The notes under the pieces were generated by a model that saw only the letters and a list, made by a program, of their open reading frames with translations, made no database searches and was not told the origin of the DNA. 59,659 bases of DNA. Origin: JAHDVS01 sp964370985. GTDB lineage: Bacteria > Actinomycetota > Thermoleophilia > Gaiellales > Gaiellaceae. The DNA is taken from positions 1 to 59,659 of the forward strand of contig CAYJLE010000016.1 of assembly GCA_964370985.1 (NCBI GenBank), in the 5' to 3' direction. Below, piece after piece: positions 40,089 to 47,802 of this stretch; the first letter of the stretch is position 1, and every line of letters begins with the position of its first letter. Both the position numbers and the translations under genes were made by a program.

Positions 40089-42143
40089 CTAGCCCTTCGG
40101 GGTGATCAGGATGTTGAAGTTGCGGTCGATCGCGGCGACATGCCCGGGCAGCACGACCGTGGTGGCGTCGAACTCGGTCACGATCGCCGGGCCCGCGAAC
40201 GTCGCCCCGGGCTCGAGCCGGGCGCGGTCGTAGATCCTCGTCGCCAGCCGGCCGCCCTCGAAGACGACCTCGTGCTCGTCGGTGACCGCTCCCGACGCGT
40301 CGGCGGAACCGGGCTCGCCGGTCGGCAGCTCGGGCTTCGGCACGGAGCCGAACCCGACGACGCGCAGGTTGACGATCTCGCAGGCGGTCCCGGGCATCCG
40401 GAAGCCGTACAGCTGCTCGTGGAGCCCGTTGAAGCGCTCCTCGAGCTCGGCGAGCCCGTCGGCGCGCACCTCTTCGGGCTCGAGCGCGACCGGGATCTCG
40501 TAGCCCTGCCGGTGATAGCGCATGTCCGCGGAGAAAGTCAGACGCTGGGCGCCGGGGTCGATCCCCTCGGCCGCGAGCCACGCTCGCGCCCGGCCGCCGA
40601 GCTCGTCGAGAATGCCCGCGACCTCGGCGCCGCTCGCCTCCGAGAGCAGGCGGATGTACGTCCGGGCGAACTCGTCGCGGAAGTCGGCGACGAGGTCGCC
40701 GATCGCGCAGAGCAACCCGGGTGCCGGCGGCACGATCACCGGGAACGAGCCCATCAGCCGTGCGAGCGCGTTGGCGTGCAGCGGGCCCGCGCCGCCGTAG
40801 GCGACGAGCGCGAAGTCCCGCGGGTCGTGACCACGCTGGACGGACACGAGCCGCAACGCCCCGGCCATGTTCTCGTTGACGATCGCGATCATCCCCTCCG
40901 CTGCCTGCTCGACGGTCAGGCCCATCGCGTCCGCGATCGTCGCGACGGCGGCTCGCGCCGCCTCGACGTCGAGCTCCATCTCCCCGCCGAGCAGGCGCGG
41001 CGGGAGATGGCCGAGGACGACGTTCGCATCCGTCACCGTCGGCTCCGCGCCGCCCTTCCCGTAGGCAGCGGGTCCGGGCTCGGCGCCCGCGGACTGCGGG
41101 CCGACGCGCAGCGCGCCCGTGAGCGGCGGCACGTGCGCGATCGAGCCGCCTCCGGCCCCGACGGTGTGCACGTTGACGGAGGGAACCTTGATCCGAAACT
41201 GGCCGATCGAGGTGTCGCGGCCGATCGTCGGCTGGCCGTTCTGGCAGAGCGCGACGTCGGTCGACGTCCCCCCCATGTCGAACGTGAGGATGTCGTCGTA
41301 GCTGGCCTTCCGCGCGACGTAGAGCGCTCCCGCGACGCCGCCGGCCGGGCCGGAGAGGACGCCGTAGATCGGGTTGCGCGCCGCCTCCCGGGTCGTCATC
41401 AGGCCCGCGTCGGAGCGCAGGATGTTGACGTCCGCCACCGCGCCGATGCCCGTGAGCTCGGTCTGGAGGTGCTCGATGTAGTGCTGCACCTTCGGCCGGA
41501 CGTAGGAGTTCATGCAGGCCGTCAGCGTCCGCTCGTACTCGCGAAACTCGGGCAGCACCTCCGAGGAGAGGGTGACCGGGAAGCCGGGGTAGAGCCGCTC
41601 GACGACCTCGCCGATCTGCTGCTCGTGCCGCCCCGAGACGTACGAGTTGATCAGGCCCACGGTCAACGACTCGACGCCGGACTCGACGAGGTCGCGGACG
41701 ATCTCCTCGACCTGGGCCTCGTCGACCGGGACGACCGTCCCGCCGCGCGCGTCCATCCGCTCGACCGCCTCGCGGGTGTCCGCGAGCGAGGCCGGCGGAT
41801 CCGGCTTGATCATGATGATCCAGCCGGCGAGCGGCCCGGGCGTCTGAGAACGGGCGAGGTGGAGGATCTGCTTGAAGCCCCACGTCGTGATCAGGCCCAC
41901 GCGCGCGCCCTTCGACTCGAGCACCGCGTTCGTGGCGACCGTGGTGCCGTGGAGGATGTTCTGGATCTCCCCGACCGAGATGTCCGCCTCGCCGCAGATC
42001 CGGCGGACGCCGTTGAGCACGCCCTGCGACGGGTCGCCCGGGGTCGAGGGCGTCTTCACCCGGTACTGACGCCCGTCCCGGTCGGAGACGAGGAACAGGT
42101 CGGTGAACGTGCCCCCGACGTCCACGCCAAGTCTGTACGCCAT
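40089..42143 (-). CDS. hyuA: Hydantoinase A / oxoprolinase-type ATP-dependent subunit (HyuA)
   Basis: This 684-residue subunit A has the actin-like ATPase phosphate-1 motif GVDVGGTFTDLFLVS (about 6-20), NILHGTTVATNAVLE, SGPAGGVAGALYVAR, the phosphate-2 motif LTFDMGGTSTDVAL and AYGGAGPLHANALA. These are the standard blocks of HyuA/OplA-type proteins, which phosphorylate the substrate amide oxygen. The ATG at 42143 follows AAAGGGAGA. The larger open frame continuing upstream lies inside the lyase gene and is rejected. Substrate choice between methylhydantoin, oxoproline and ketones is not decided by these motifs. Confidence 0.93.
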   Translation of the reverse strand: MAYRLGVDVGGTFTDLFLVSDRDGRQYRVKTPSTPGDPSQGVLNGVRRICGEADISVGEIQNILHGTTVATNAVLESKGARVGLITTWGFKQILHLARSQTPGPLAGWIIMIKPDPPASLADTREAVERMDARGGTVVPVDEAQVEEIVRDLVESGVESLTVGLINSYVSGRHEQQIGEVVERLYPGFPVTLSSEVLPEFREYERTLTACMNSYVRPKVQHYIEHLQTELTGIGAVADVNILRSDAGLMTTREAARNPIYGVLSGPAGGVAGALYVARKASYDDILTFDMGGTSTDVALCQNGQPTIGRDTSIGQFRIKVPSVNVHTVGAGGGSIAHVPPLTGALRVGPQSAGAEPGPAAYGKGGAEPTVTDANVVLGHLPPRLLGGEMELDVEAARAAVATIADAMGLTVEQAAEGMIAIVNENMAGALRLVSVQRGHDPRDFALVAYGGAGPLHANALARLMGSFPVIVPPAPGLLCAIGDLVADFRDEFARTYIRLLSEASGAEVAGILDELGGRARAWLAAEGIDPGAQRLTFSADMRYHRQGYEIPVALEPEEVRADGLAELEERFNGLHEQLYGFRMPGTACEIVNLRVVGFGSVPKPELPTGEPGSADASGAVTDEHEVVFEGGRLATRIYDRARLEPGATFAGPAIVTEFDATTVVLPGHVAAIDRNFNILITPKG

Positions 42144-42157
42144 TCGCTCTCCCTTTC

Positions 42158-43054
42158 TCAGCCGGCAACCGGCGCAAATGTGCCGGCGCGGTGGACCTGT
42201 CCTTCGAGTTGCCGTCCGAGCAGGTTTTCGAGCCAGTTGGCGACGTCGATCAGGGTGGCGAGGTCGATCCCGGTCTCGATTCCCTCCCCGTGGAGCAGGT
42301 AGACGAGGTCTTCGGTGCAGATGTTCCCGGTCGCGCGGGGCGCGAAGGGGCAGCCGCCGACGCCGCCGACGGAGGCGTCGAGCAGGGAGGCGCCGGCCTC
42401 GACCGCGGCGAGCGCGTTGGCGAGCCCGGTGTTGCGGGTGTTGTGCAGGTGTAGCCCGACCGGCCTGCCGAGCTTGGCGGCTGCGGTGACGAGCTGGCGT
42501 ACCTGGCGGGGCACGCCGACGCCGATCGTGTCGGCGAAGACGATCTCGTCGGCGCCGGCCGCGGCCGCCGCGGCGGCGAGCTCGAGCACGCGCCCGGGAT
42601 CGACGCGGCCCTCGAACGGGCAGCCGAACGCGACCCCGATCGTGACGGTGGCGCGCCGCCCGTCGGCGTGGGCGCGCGCGACGATCCGTCCGGCCGCCTC
42701 GACCGACTCGGCGACGGTCGCGCCCTGGTTCTTCTCGTTGAAGGTGTCCGTGGCCGCGTAGGCGAAGTGGGCCTCGTCGAGCGCGGTCTGCCGGAAGCGC
42801 TCGTAGCCGCGGTCGTTCAGGACGAGCCCGGCGTAGACGACGCCGTCGCGGCGCTCGATCCCCGCCACGACCTCCTCGGCGCCCGCCATCTGCGGGACAC
42901 GGGCCGGGTTGACGAAGCTGACCGCCTCGACGCGCGGCAGCCCCGCTGCCGCGAGCCGGTTCACGAGCCCGGCGCGCACCTCGGGCGCGAGCAGCTTCGC
43001 GTCGTTCTGGAGCCCGTCGCGGGGCCCGACGTCGCAGATCGTGACCGCGCTCAC
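42158..43054 (-). CDS. Hydroxymethylglutaryl-CoA lyase-like enzyme
   Basis: This 298-residue TIM-barrel lyase begins VTICDVGPRDGLQND with the metal-binding Asp and catalytic Arg. It has GLHLHNTRNTGLAN with metal His residues and ends with SVGGVGGCPFAPRATGNICTED, the HMG-CoA lyase signature with its catalytic Cys (two positions differ from the strict pattern). It cleaves HMG-CoA or a related 3-hydroxyacyl-CoA to acetyl-CoA and a keto acid. It overlaps the CoA-transferase stop by 4 bases, so activation to the CoA ester and cleavage are coupled, as in the SUGCT/HMGCL pair. The last residues use A-ending codons unlike the rest. Confidence 0.88.
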   Translation of the reverse strand: MSAVTICDVGPRDGLQNDAKLLAPEVRAGLVNRLAAAGLPRVEAVSFVNPARVPQMAGAEEVVAGIERRDGVVYAGLVLNDRGYERFRQTALDEAHFAYAATDTFNEKNQGATVAESVEAAGRIVARAHADGRRATVTIGVAFGCPFEGRVDPGRVLELAAAAAAAGADEIVFADTIGVGVPRQVRQLVTAAAKLGRPVGLHLHNTRNTGLANALAAVEAGASLLDASVGGVGGCPFAPRATGNICTEDLVYLLHGEGIETGIDLATLIDVANWLENLLGRQLEGQVHRAGTFAPVAG

Positions 43055-44271
43055 ACCACGCCATCCTCTTTCAGCGCAACGAGCTCCTCGTCGGAGAGCC
43101 CGAGCAGGTCGCCGTACACCTCGCTGTTGTGGCTCCCCTCCTCCCAGGTCGCCGACCAGCGGACGGCGCCGGGCGTCTCCGACAGCTTCGGGACGACGCC
43201 CGGGCCGAGGTACTCGCCGAACTCGGGATCCTCGTGCTCGACCAGCATCTCGCGGGCGCGGAAGTGCTCGTCGGCGAAGATGTCCGCGATCGTGTAGACC
43301 GGCCCGCAGATCACCCCCGCCTCGTTCAGGACACTGTCGATCTCGGCGGCGTCCCGCTCCGCGGCCCAGCCGGCCACGATCCCCTCGATCTCGTCCTGGT
43401 GCTCACCACGGGCGAGATGGGTCGAGAACCGCGGGTCCTCGGCCAGCTCCGCCCGCCCGATCGCCGCGCACAGGCGACGAAACACGTTCTCGGCGTTCGC
43501 GGCGATCACGATCCACCTACCGTCCCGCGAGCGGAAGATGTTCGACGGCGCGATCCCCTTCAAGTTCGTACCCTGAGGGCCACGCACGATCCCGAGACGA
43601 TCGTACTCGGGCACCATGCTCTCCAGCAGCGCGAAGCTCGACTCCAGCAACGACACGTCCACCACCTGGCCCCGGCCGCCCCCGAGCGCGTCACGCCAGT
43701 AGAGCGCCGCAAGGATGCCGTGCGCCGCGAACATCCCCGCCAGGGAGTCGCCGAGCGAGATGTGCAACCGCGGCGGCGGCTGATCCGGAAACCCGTTGAT
43801 GTGGCGGATCCCACCCATCGCCTCGGCGACCGACGCGAACCCGGCCCGCTCCGCATACGGGCCCGTCTGCCCGTAACCGGAAACCCGGCACAAAACGAGG
43901 CGCGGGTTCGCCTCACTCAGGCGCTCCCAGCCGAGATTCCACTTCTCGAGCGTGCCCGGACGGAAGTTCTCCGTCAACACGTCCGCGTGCTTGACCAACT
44001 CGAGCAACAACTCCTGCCCCCGCTCGGTACGGAGATTCAACGTCACGCACTTCTTGTTTCGCGACTGCACCGGCCACCACAACGACCGCCCCCGATAGCG
44101 CGCCTTCCCCCACTCCCGAATCGGATCAGGCTGCCCCGGAGCCTCGACCTTGATCACCTCCGCCCCCAGATCCCCCAACAACCGCCCCGAAAACGGGCCA
44201 GCCAGAAGCTGACCGAGCTCGACGATCCGCACGCCCGCGAGGGGGCCCGGCCCGGCGGCAGCTCCGGTCAC
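43051..44271 (-). CDS. Family III CoA-transferase (CaiB/BaiF type)
   Basis: This 406-residue enzyme transfers CoA between carboxylic acids. It begins PLAGVRIVELGQLLAGPFSGRLLGDLGAEVIKVE, contains SRNKKCVTLNL, HADVLTENFRPGTLEKW, and the catalytic Asp in HISLGDSLAGMFAAHG, and ends with VRWSATWEEGSHNSEVYGDLLG. The GTG at 44271 overlaps the regulator stop. Codon use changes within the gene. The first two thirds (43560-44255) use many GGG, CGG, TTG, GAT, TTT and TAT codons, while the final third and the neighbours use C-ending codons. That points to recombination with foreign DNA. Confidence 0.92.
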   Translation of the reverse strand: MTGAAAGPGPLAGVRIVELGQLLAGPFSGRLLGDLGAEVIKVEAPGQPDPIREWGKARYRGRSLWWPVQSRNKKCVTLNLRTERGQELLLELVKHADVLTENFRPGTLEKWNLGWERLSEANPRLVLCRVSGYGQTGPYAERAGFASVAEAMGGIRHINGFPDQPPPRLHISLGDSLAGMFAAHGILAALYWRDALGGGRGQVVDVSLLESSFALLESMVPEYDRLGIVRGPQGTNLKGIAPSNIFRSRDGRWIVIAANAENVFRRLCAAIGRAELAEDPRFSTHLARGEHQDEIEGIVAGWAAERDAAEIDSVLNEAGVICGPVYTIADIFADEHFRAREMLVEHEDPEFGEYLGPGVVPKLSETPGAVRWSATWEEGSHNSEVYGDLLGLSDEELVALKEDGVV

Positions 44272-44963
44272 GCCGCACCGGCTCCCTGCTCGCCGCCGCG
44301 AAGCCGCGCGACCAGGAAGTCCCGGGCCTCGAGCACGTGCTCCTTCATCACCAGCTCCGCCCGCTCCGCGTCGCCGGCCGCGAGCGCGGCGGTGAGCTGG
44401 CGGTGGTAGTGCTCCGAGATCAGCTTCTGCTCGGGCGAGTACCAGAAGTAGGAGCGGTAGACGAGCGGGAGCTGGATCACGCCGCGAACGAGCTGGCTCA
44501 GGCGAGGGCTCCCGGCCGCCGCGAGCACGACGTCGTGGAAGCGGACGTTCTCGCGAACGAGGTCGGCGATGCCGTCCGCGGCCCGAAGCTGGACGAAGCG
44601 CTCGTTGCTCTCCCGCAGCAAAGCCAGATCCTCCGCCGAGATCCGCGCCGCCGCGAGCCGGGCCGCGAACCCCTCGAGGACGGCGCGCAGCTGGTACAGG
44701 TCGTCGAGGTCGTCGGCCTCGAACGTCCGCACCGTCGCGCCGCGATTCGGGGCCGACTCGAGCAGCCCCTCCGTCTGGAGGACGAGCAGCGCCTCCCGCA
44801 CCGGCGTGCGGCTGATCCCGAGCTCGCGCGCCAGCTCCTCCTCCTTGAGCCGCTGCCCCGGTGCCAGCCGGCCGTCGATCACGGCGGCCCTGATCAGCTC
44901 GGTGGCCGCCGCGCTCGCGCTCCTCGTCAGCGGCCCGCGCCCGTCCTCGACGATCCCCGCCAC
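44268..44963 (-). CDS. GntR-family transcriptional regulator with FCD ligand domain
   Basis: This 231-residue protein has a winged helix with ATELIRAAVIDGRLAPGQRLKEEELARELGISRTPVREALLVLQTEGLLE (about 18-66). An FCD domain follows, with YQLRAVLEGFAARLAA, ENVRFHDVVLAAAGSPRL (metal/ligand His) and LISEHYHRQLTAALAAGD. It is the first gene of its operon, and its stop overlaps the CoA-transferase. The palindrome at 44972-44982 lies just in front of its GTG, so it probably represses itself. A closely similar site at the potD promoter suggests it also controls the transporter and hydantoinase genes. Confidence 0.9.
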   Translation of the reverse strand: MAGIVEDGRGPLTRSASAAATELIRAAVIDGRLAPGQRLKEEELARELGISRTPVREALLVLQTEGLLESAPNRGATVRTFEADDLDDLYQLRAVLEGFAARLAAARISAEDLALLRESNERFVQLRAADGIADLVRENVRFHDVVLAAAGSPRLSQLVRGVIQLPLVYRSYFWYSPEQKLISEHYHRQLTAALAAGDAERAELVMKEHVLEARDFLVARLRGGEQGAGAA

Positions 44964-44971
44964 GCGGTGAC

Positions 44972-44982
44972 CATACAGTATG
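44972..44982. promoter_or_regulatory. Candidate autoregulatory operator CATAC-A-GTATG
   Basis: A perfect 5-1-5 palindrome 9 bases upstream of the GntR start codon. It overlaps two -10-like boxes on the minus strand (TACTGT and TATGGT). It shares CGTTTTG-Y-ATAC with the potD promoter region. Confidence 0.55.
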
Positions 44983-45017
44983 CAAAACGTGGGCGCGAGC
45001 TTGCGACCCCGACCTTC

Positions 45018-46175
45018 TCAGCGAGCCCGGAGCGTCCGGGCGACGAGAGCACCGCACGCGCACAGCCCCGCGCAGATCGCCCAGAACGCGTCCCAGCCGA
45101 CCAGCTCGGCGAGCGCCCCCATCGGCGGCGTGGCGGCCGCGGACAGCACGAAGACGACCGCCGCGGCCACGGACACCGCCTGGGCGGCCAGCGCGAGCGG
45201 CACCCGCTCGCCGGCGATCACGTAGACGAGCGCGTTCCAGCCGAACGCTCCGAACGCGAACACGACCGCTGCGGACAGGGCAGCCGCGGCGCCGGCGTGC
45301 AGACCGAGCGCGAACAGGAGCGCCCCGGCCGCGCCCACCCAGCCAACGTCGACGAGGGTGCGGATTCGGCGGCGCCCGCCGCCCGCGTCGGCGACCCGTC
45401 CCCAGACGATCCGGCCGAGACCGGCGGCCACCTGGACGGCGAAGAACACGGCCCCGGCGGCGAGCACTGAGAGCCCGGCGTCCCGTGCGGACGGGACGGC
45501 GTAGGCGAGCGCCGCCTGGAGCACGACGATGTAGAAGGCGGCGACCGCGAGCAGGCGGCCCATGCCGGGCAGGCGCAGGATCCGCAGCAGCGCGGGCCGC
45601 TGCCCCGCCGCTCCGGCCTCGGGGGGCTCGCCGGCAACGAGCGCGAAGGCGGTGCCCAGGGCTCCCAGCACGCCCGCCGCAACGAGCAGGGCGAGCCGGA
45701 CGCCGCCCGCGTGGGCAAGCAGCGGCAGGGCCACCGCCGACGTCACGCCGCCGAGCGGCACCCCCATCTGACGGACGCCGAGCGCCCAGGCCCGGCGGGC
45801 GGCGCCGTACGTGCGGAAGATCGCGCCCATCCCGGCAATCGGGACGATCGAGGAGCCGATGCCCGATACGAACAGGAATGCGATCAGCAGCCCGGCGGAG
45901 GGCGCGGACGCGGCTGCCACCAGGCCGGCAACGCCGAGAGCCGTGCCGAGCAGCGTCGTCGGGCGAGCCCCGTAGCGGTCGACGGCCACGCCGGCGGGGA
46001 TCACGAACAGGCCCGACCCGAGCAGATTGGCGGTCAGCATCGCGCCCAGCAGGGCGAGGCCGACGCCCAGCTCGTCGCGGAGTTGCGGGCCGATCGAGCC
46101 CAGCCCGAAGGCGACCAGCGACACCGCCGCCTGGGCCCCCGTCGCGGCGGCGAGCACGGCCCGAGAGGAGGCCAC
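45018..46175 (-). CDS. MFS transporter
   Basis: This 385-residue membrane protein has twelve predicted helices. The loop 2-3 motif is VAVDRYGARPTTLLG, and the corresponding loop in the second half is GRVADAGGGRRRIRTL. The GVRQMGVPLGGVTSAVALP segment in helix 5 resembles cyanate/nitrate-type or sugar MFS members; the substrate is unknown. The GTG at 46175 begins MASSRAVLAAATGAQ. It runs in the same direction as the amidohydrolase pair but is separated from it by 93 bases with hairpins. Confidence 0.83.
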   Translation of the reverse strand: MASSRAVLAAATGAQAAVSLVAFGLGSIGPQLRDELGVGLALLGAMLTANLLGSGLFVIPAGVAVDRYGARPTTLLGTALGVAGLVAAASAPSAGLLIAFLFVSGIGSSIVPIAGMGAIFRTYGAARRAWALGVRQMGVPLGGVTSAVALPLLAHAGGVRLALLVAAGVLGALGTAFALVAGEPPEAGAAGQRPALLRILRLPGMGRLLAVAAFYIVVLQAALAYAVPSARDAGLSVLAAGAVFFAVQVAAGLGRIVWGRVADAGGGRRRIRTLVDVGWVGAAGALLFALGLHAGAAAALSAAVVFAFGAFGWNALVYVIAGERVPLALAAQAVSVAAAVVFVLSAAATPPMGALAELVGWDAFWAICAGLCACGALVARTLRAR

Positions 46176-46179
46176 GTCA

Positions 46180-46197
46180 GCTCCGCGCCCGCGGAGC
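46180..46197. terminator. Hairpin in the spacer after the amidohydrolase pair
   Basis: GCTCCGCG, CC loop, CGCGGAGC; a second small palindrome (AGCGGCCGCT) is adjacent. The spacer lies between the end of the minus-strand amidohydrolase gene and the MFS start. There is no U-tract. Confidence 0.35.
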
Positions 46198-46268
46198 CAG
46201 CGGCCGCTCCGCTGTGCCGAGGCCGACGAACGCCCCCCACGCCACGGCGCGAGGATAGCGGCCCCGCT

Positions 46269-47006
46269 CTAGAGGAGCGACGCCGCGTTCCCGCCGAGGA
46301 CGGCAGCTCGCGCGGCGTCGTCGAAGTGGGCCCAGCGAGCTCTCAGGAGCTCGAGCCGCGGCTCGAGGTAGGGGAACGCGCTCGCGTAGAGGAGGCGCCC
46401 GGCGCCGAAGCGGGCAACGACGTTCTCGAGGAAGTCCTCGCGGTAGACGCCGGCGGTCTGGACGGCCAGGTTCGGGCTGGCTGCGAGCGCGAGCTCGACA
46501 TCGGTCTGGCCGAGACCGGACATGTTGAGCTGGCCGCCGTTCGTCGCGACGACCCTGATGTCCGGGAAGCGGCGAGCGAGCTCCCCGACCTGCAGGCCCT
46601 CCGAGAGCCAGGGGTAGCCGGCCGCGACGATCACGGGCAGCCCGTGGCGCCGGGCGACCTCGAGCACGGGTTCGACGAGCGGGCCGCTGGCCCGGAACGT
46701 CTCCTCCCAAGGATGGAGGAAGAGCCCGCGGAGCCCGAGCTCGCGAACGGCGCGCTCGAGCTCGGCGCAGGCGGCGTCGCCGACGTTGGGGTCGACGCGA
46801 GCGAAGCCGGCGAGGCGGACCGGGTGGGCGCGCACGGCCTCGGCGACGATGTCGTTCGCCGGCCCGAGGTGGTAGCCAGGCGGCCGCATCGGGCAGACGA
46901 TGGCGCGCTCGACCTCGAGCTCGTCGAGCATGGCGAGCAGGTCGGCGAGCGTCGCCCGCGGGCCGAACAAGGACTCGCCGAGGAACGTCAGGGAGTCGAC
47001 GGTCAT
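46269..47006 (-). CDS. Amidohydrolase-2 fold protein lacking the metal-binding residues (probable pseudoenzyme)
   Basis: This 245-residue TIM-barrel protein is homologous to the neighbour at 47003-47740. All metal motifs are replaced: DAHLHV becomes DSLTFL, LFHCGD becomes VAAGYP, LGHMGG becomes ATNGGQ and YGSDGP becomes YASAFP. Length, the LFLHPWEE block and the C-terminal LGGNAASLL are kept, and the frame is intact, so it is not a decayed gene. The ATG overlaps the stop of the active partner (ATGA, 47003-47006). A structural or regulatory partner role in a heteromer is the simplest reading. Confidence 0.78.
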   Translation of the reverse strand: MTVDSLTFLGESLFGPRATLADLLAMLDELEVERAIVCPMRPPGYHLGPANDIVAEAVRAHPVRLAGFARVDPNVGDAACAELERAVRELGLRGLFLHPWEETFRASGPLVEPVLEVARRHGLPVIVAAGYPWLSEGLQVGELARRFPDIRVVATNGGQLNMSGLGQTDVELALAASPNLAVQTAGVYREDFLENVVARFGAGRLLYASAFPYLEPRLELLRARWAHFDDAARAAVLGGNAASLL

Positions 47007-47740
47007 CGGACTGCCTCGAGCAGGCGGAGCGCGTTCTCGCCGAGCACGAGACGCTGGGCTGCGGGCGTCAGCCCGGCCAGACGCACTTTCTCGACCTCGA
47101 GCGGCGGCGAGCAGACCGGGCCGTCGCTCCCGTAGATCACCCGATCGGCTCCGATCCGCTCGACCGCCTCGCGGATCTTCGCCGGATAGGGCATCGCCGA
47201 CGTCTCGAGCACGACGTTGTCGTAGCGCTCCGCGACGTCGATCGCCTCGTCGACGTGGAAGTAGCCCCCCATGTGGCCGAGGACGATCGTGGCCCCGGGA
47301 CAGGCGGCGGCGGCGGCCGCGATCGCGAGCGGCGTCGCCATCGGGTCGTCGCCGCAGTGAAAGAGCGTCGGCGCCCCGTGGGCGGCTGCGGCGCGAATGA
47401 GCCGAAGCGTCTCCTCCCCGGCCGGATGGGCGATCGTCGAGACCGGGTGCAGCTTCAGGCCCTTGAAGCCGAGCTCGAACGCACGCTCGAGCAGCGCCAC
47501 GGCCCGGTCTCCGTACCAGGGATGGATCCTCGCGAAGGCCCAGAGCCGGTCGGGGAAGCGCGCGCACGCCTCCGCGACGAGCTCGATCGCGCCGGGGTTC
47601 ACCTCGGGAGCATCCACGATCGTCATCACCACGCCCCGGTCGATCCCGGCCTCGTCGAGGCGCCGCACGCAGAGCTCGGCGCCGAGCTGCCAGCCGAGCG
47701 CGGGGATGTCGTCCACGTGCAGGTGCGCGTCGACGATCAC
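47003..47740 (-). CDS. Amidohydrolase-2 family metal-dependent hydrolase (intact site)
   Basis: This 245-residue TIM-barrel enzyme has an intact metal site: DAHLHV (His6, His8), GLKLHP, LFHCGDD, VLGHMGG and YGSDGP with the catalytic Asp. It is close in organisation to the enzyme at 14720-15496. The GTG at 47740 begins the conserved MIVDAHLHVDD. The family covers decarboxylases and hydrolases of aromatic or cyclic acids; the substrate is unknown. It is divergent from an MFS transporter with only 62 bases between, which may import its substrate. Confidence 0.85.
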   Translation of the reverse strand: MIVDAHLHVDDIPALGWQLGAELCVRRLDEAGIDRGVVMTIVDAPEVNPGAIELVAEACARFPDRLWAFARIHPWYGDRAVALLERAFELGFKGLKLHPVSTIAHPAGEETLRLIRAAAAHGAPTLFHCGDDPMATPLAIAAAAAACPGATIVLGHMGGYFHVDEAIDVAERYDNVVLETSAMPYPAKIREAVERIGADRVIYGSDGPVCSPPLEVEKVRLAGLTPAAQRLVLGENALRLLEAVR

Positions 47741-47802
47741 GGCCGAATCGTGCCATGCTGAAGCAGCTCGCGCGGCGACACGCCTCGCACCGATGAGCCG
47801 AG

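Noticed and set aside
38374..42177. A 1,267-residue open frame on the minus strand overlapping hyuA and hyuB in another frame
   Set aside because: The translation is Arg/Gly/Pro-rich with no family motif; the hyuA and hyuB frames carry the conserved blocks.
37131..42302. A 5.2-kb open frame on the plus strand (1,723 residues) across the hyuA/hyuB genes
   Set aside because: It is antisense to genes with clear motifs, its product is Arg/Asp/Val-rich low complexity, and such long antisense frames arise from C/G-biased third codon positions.
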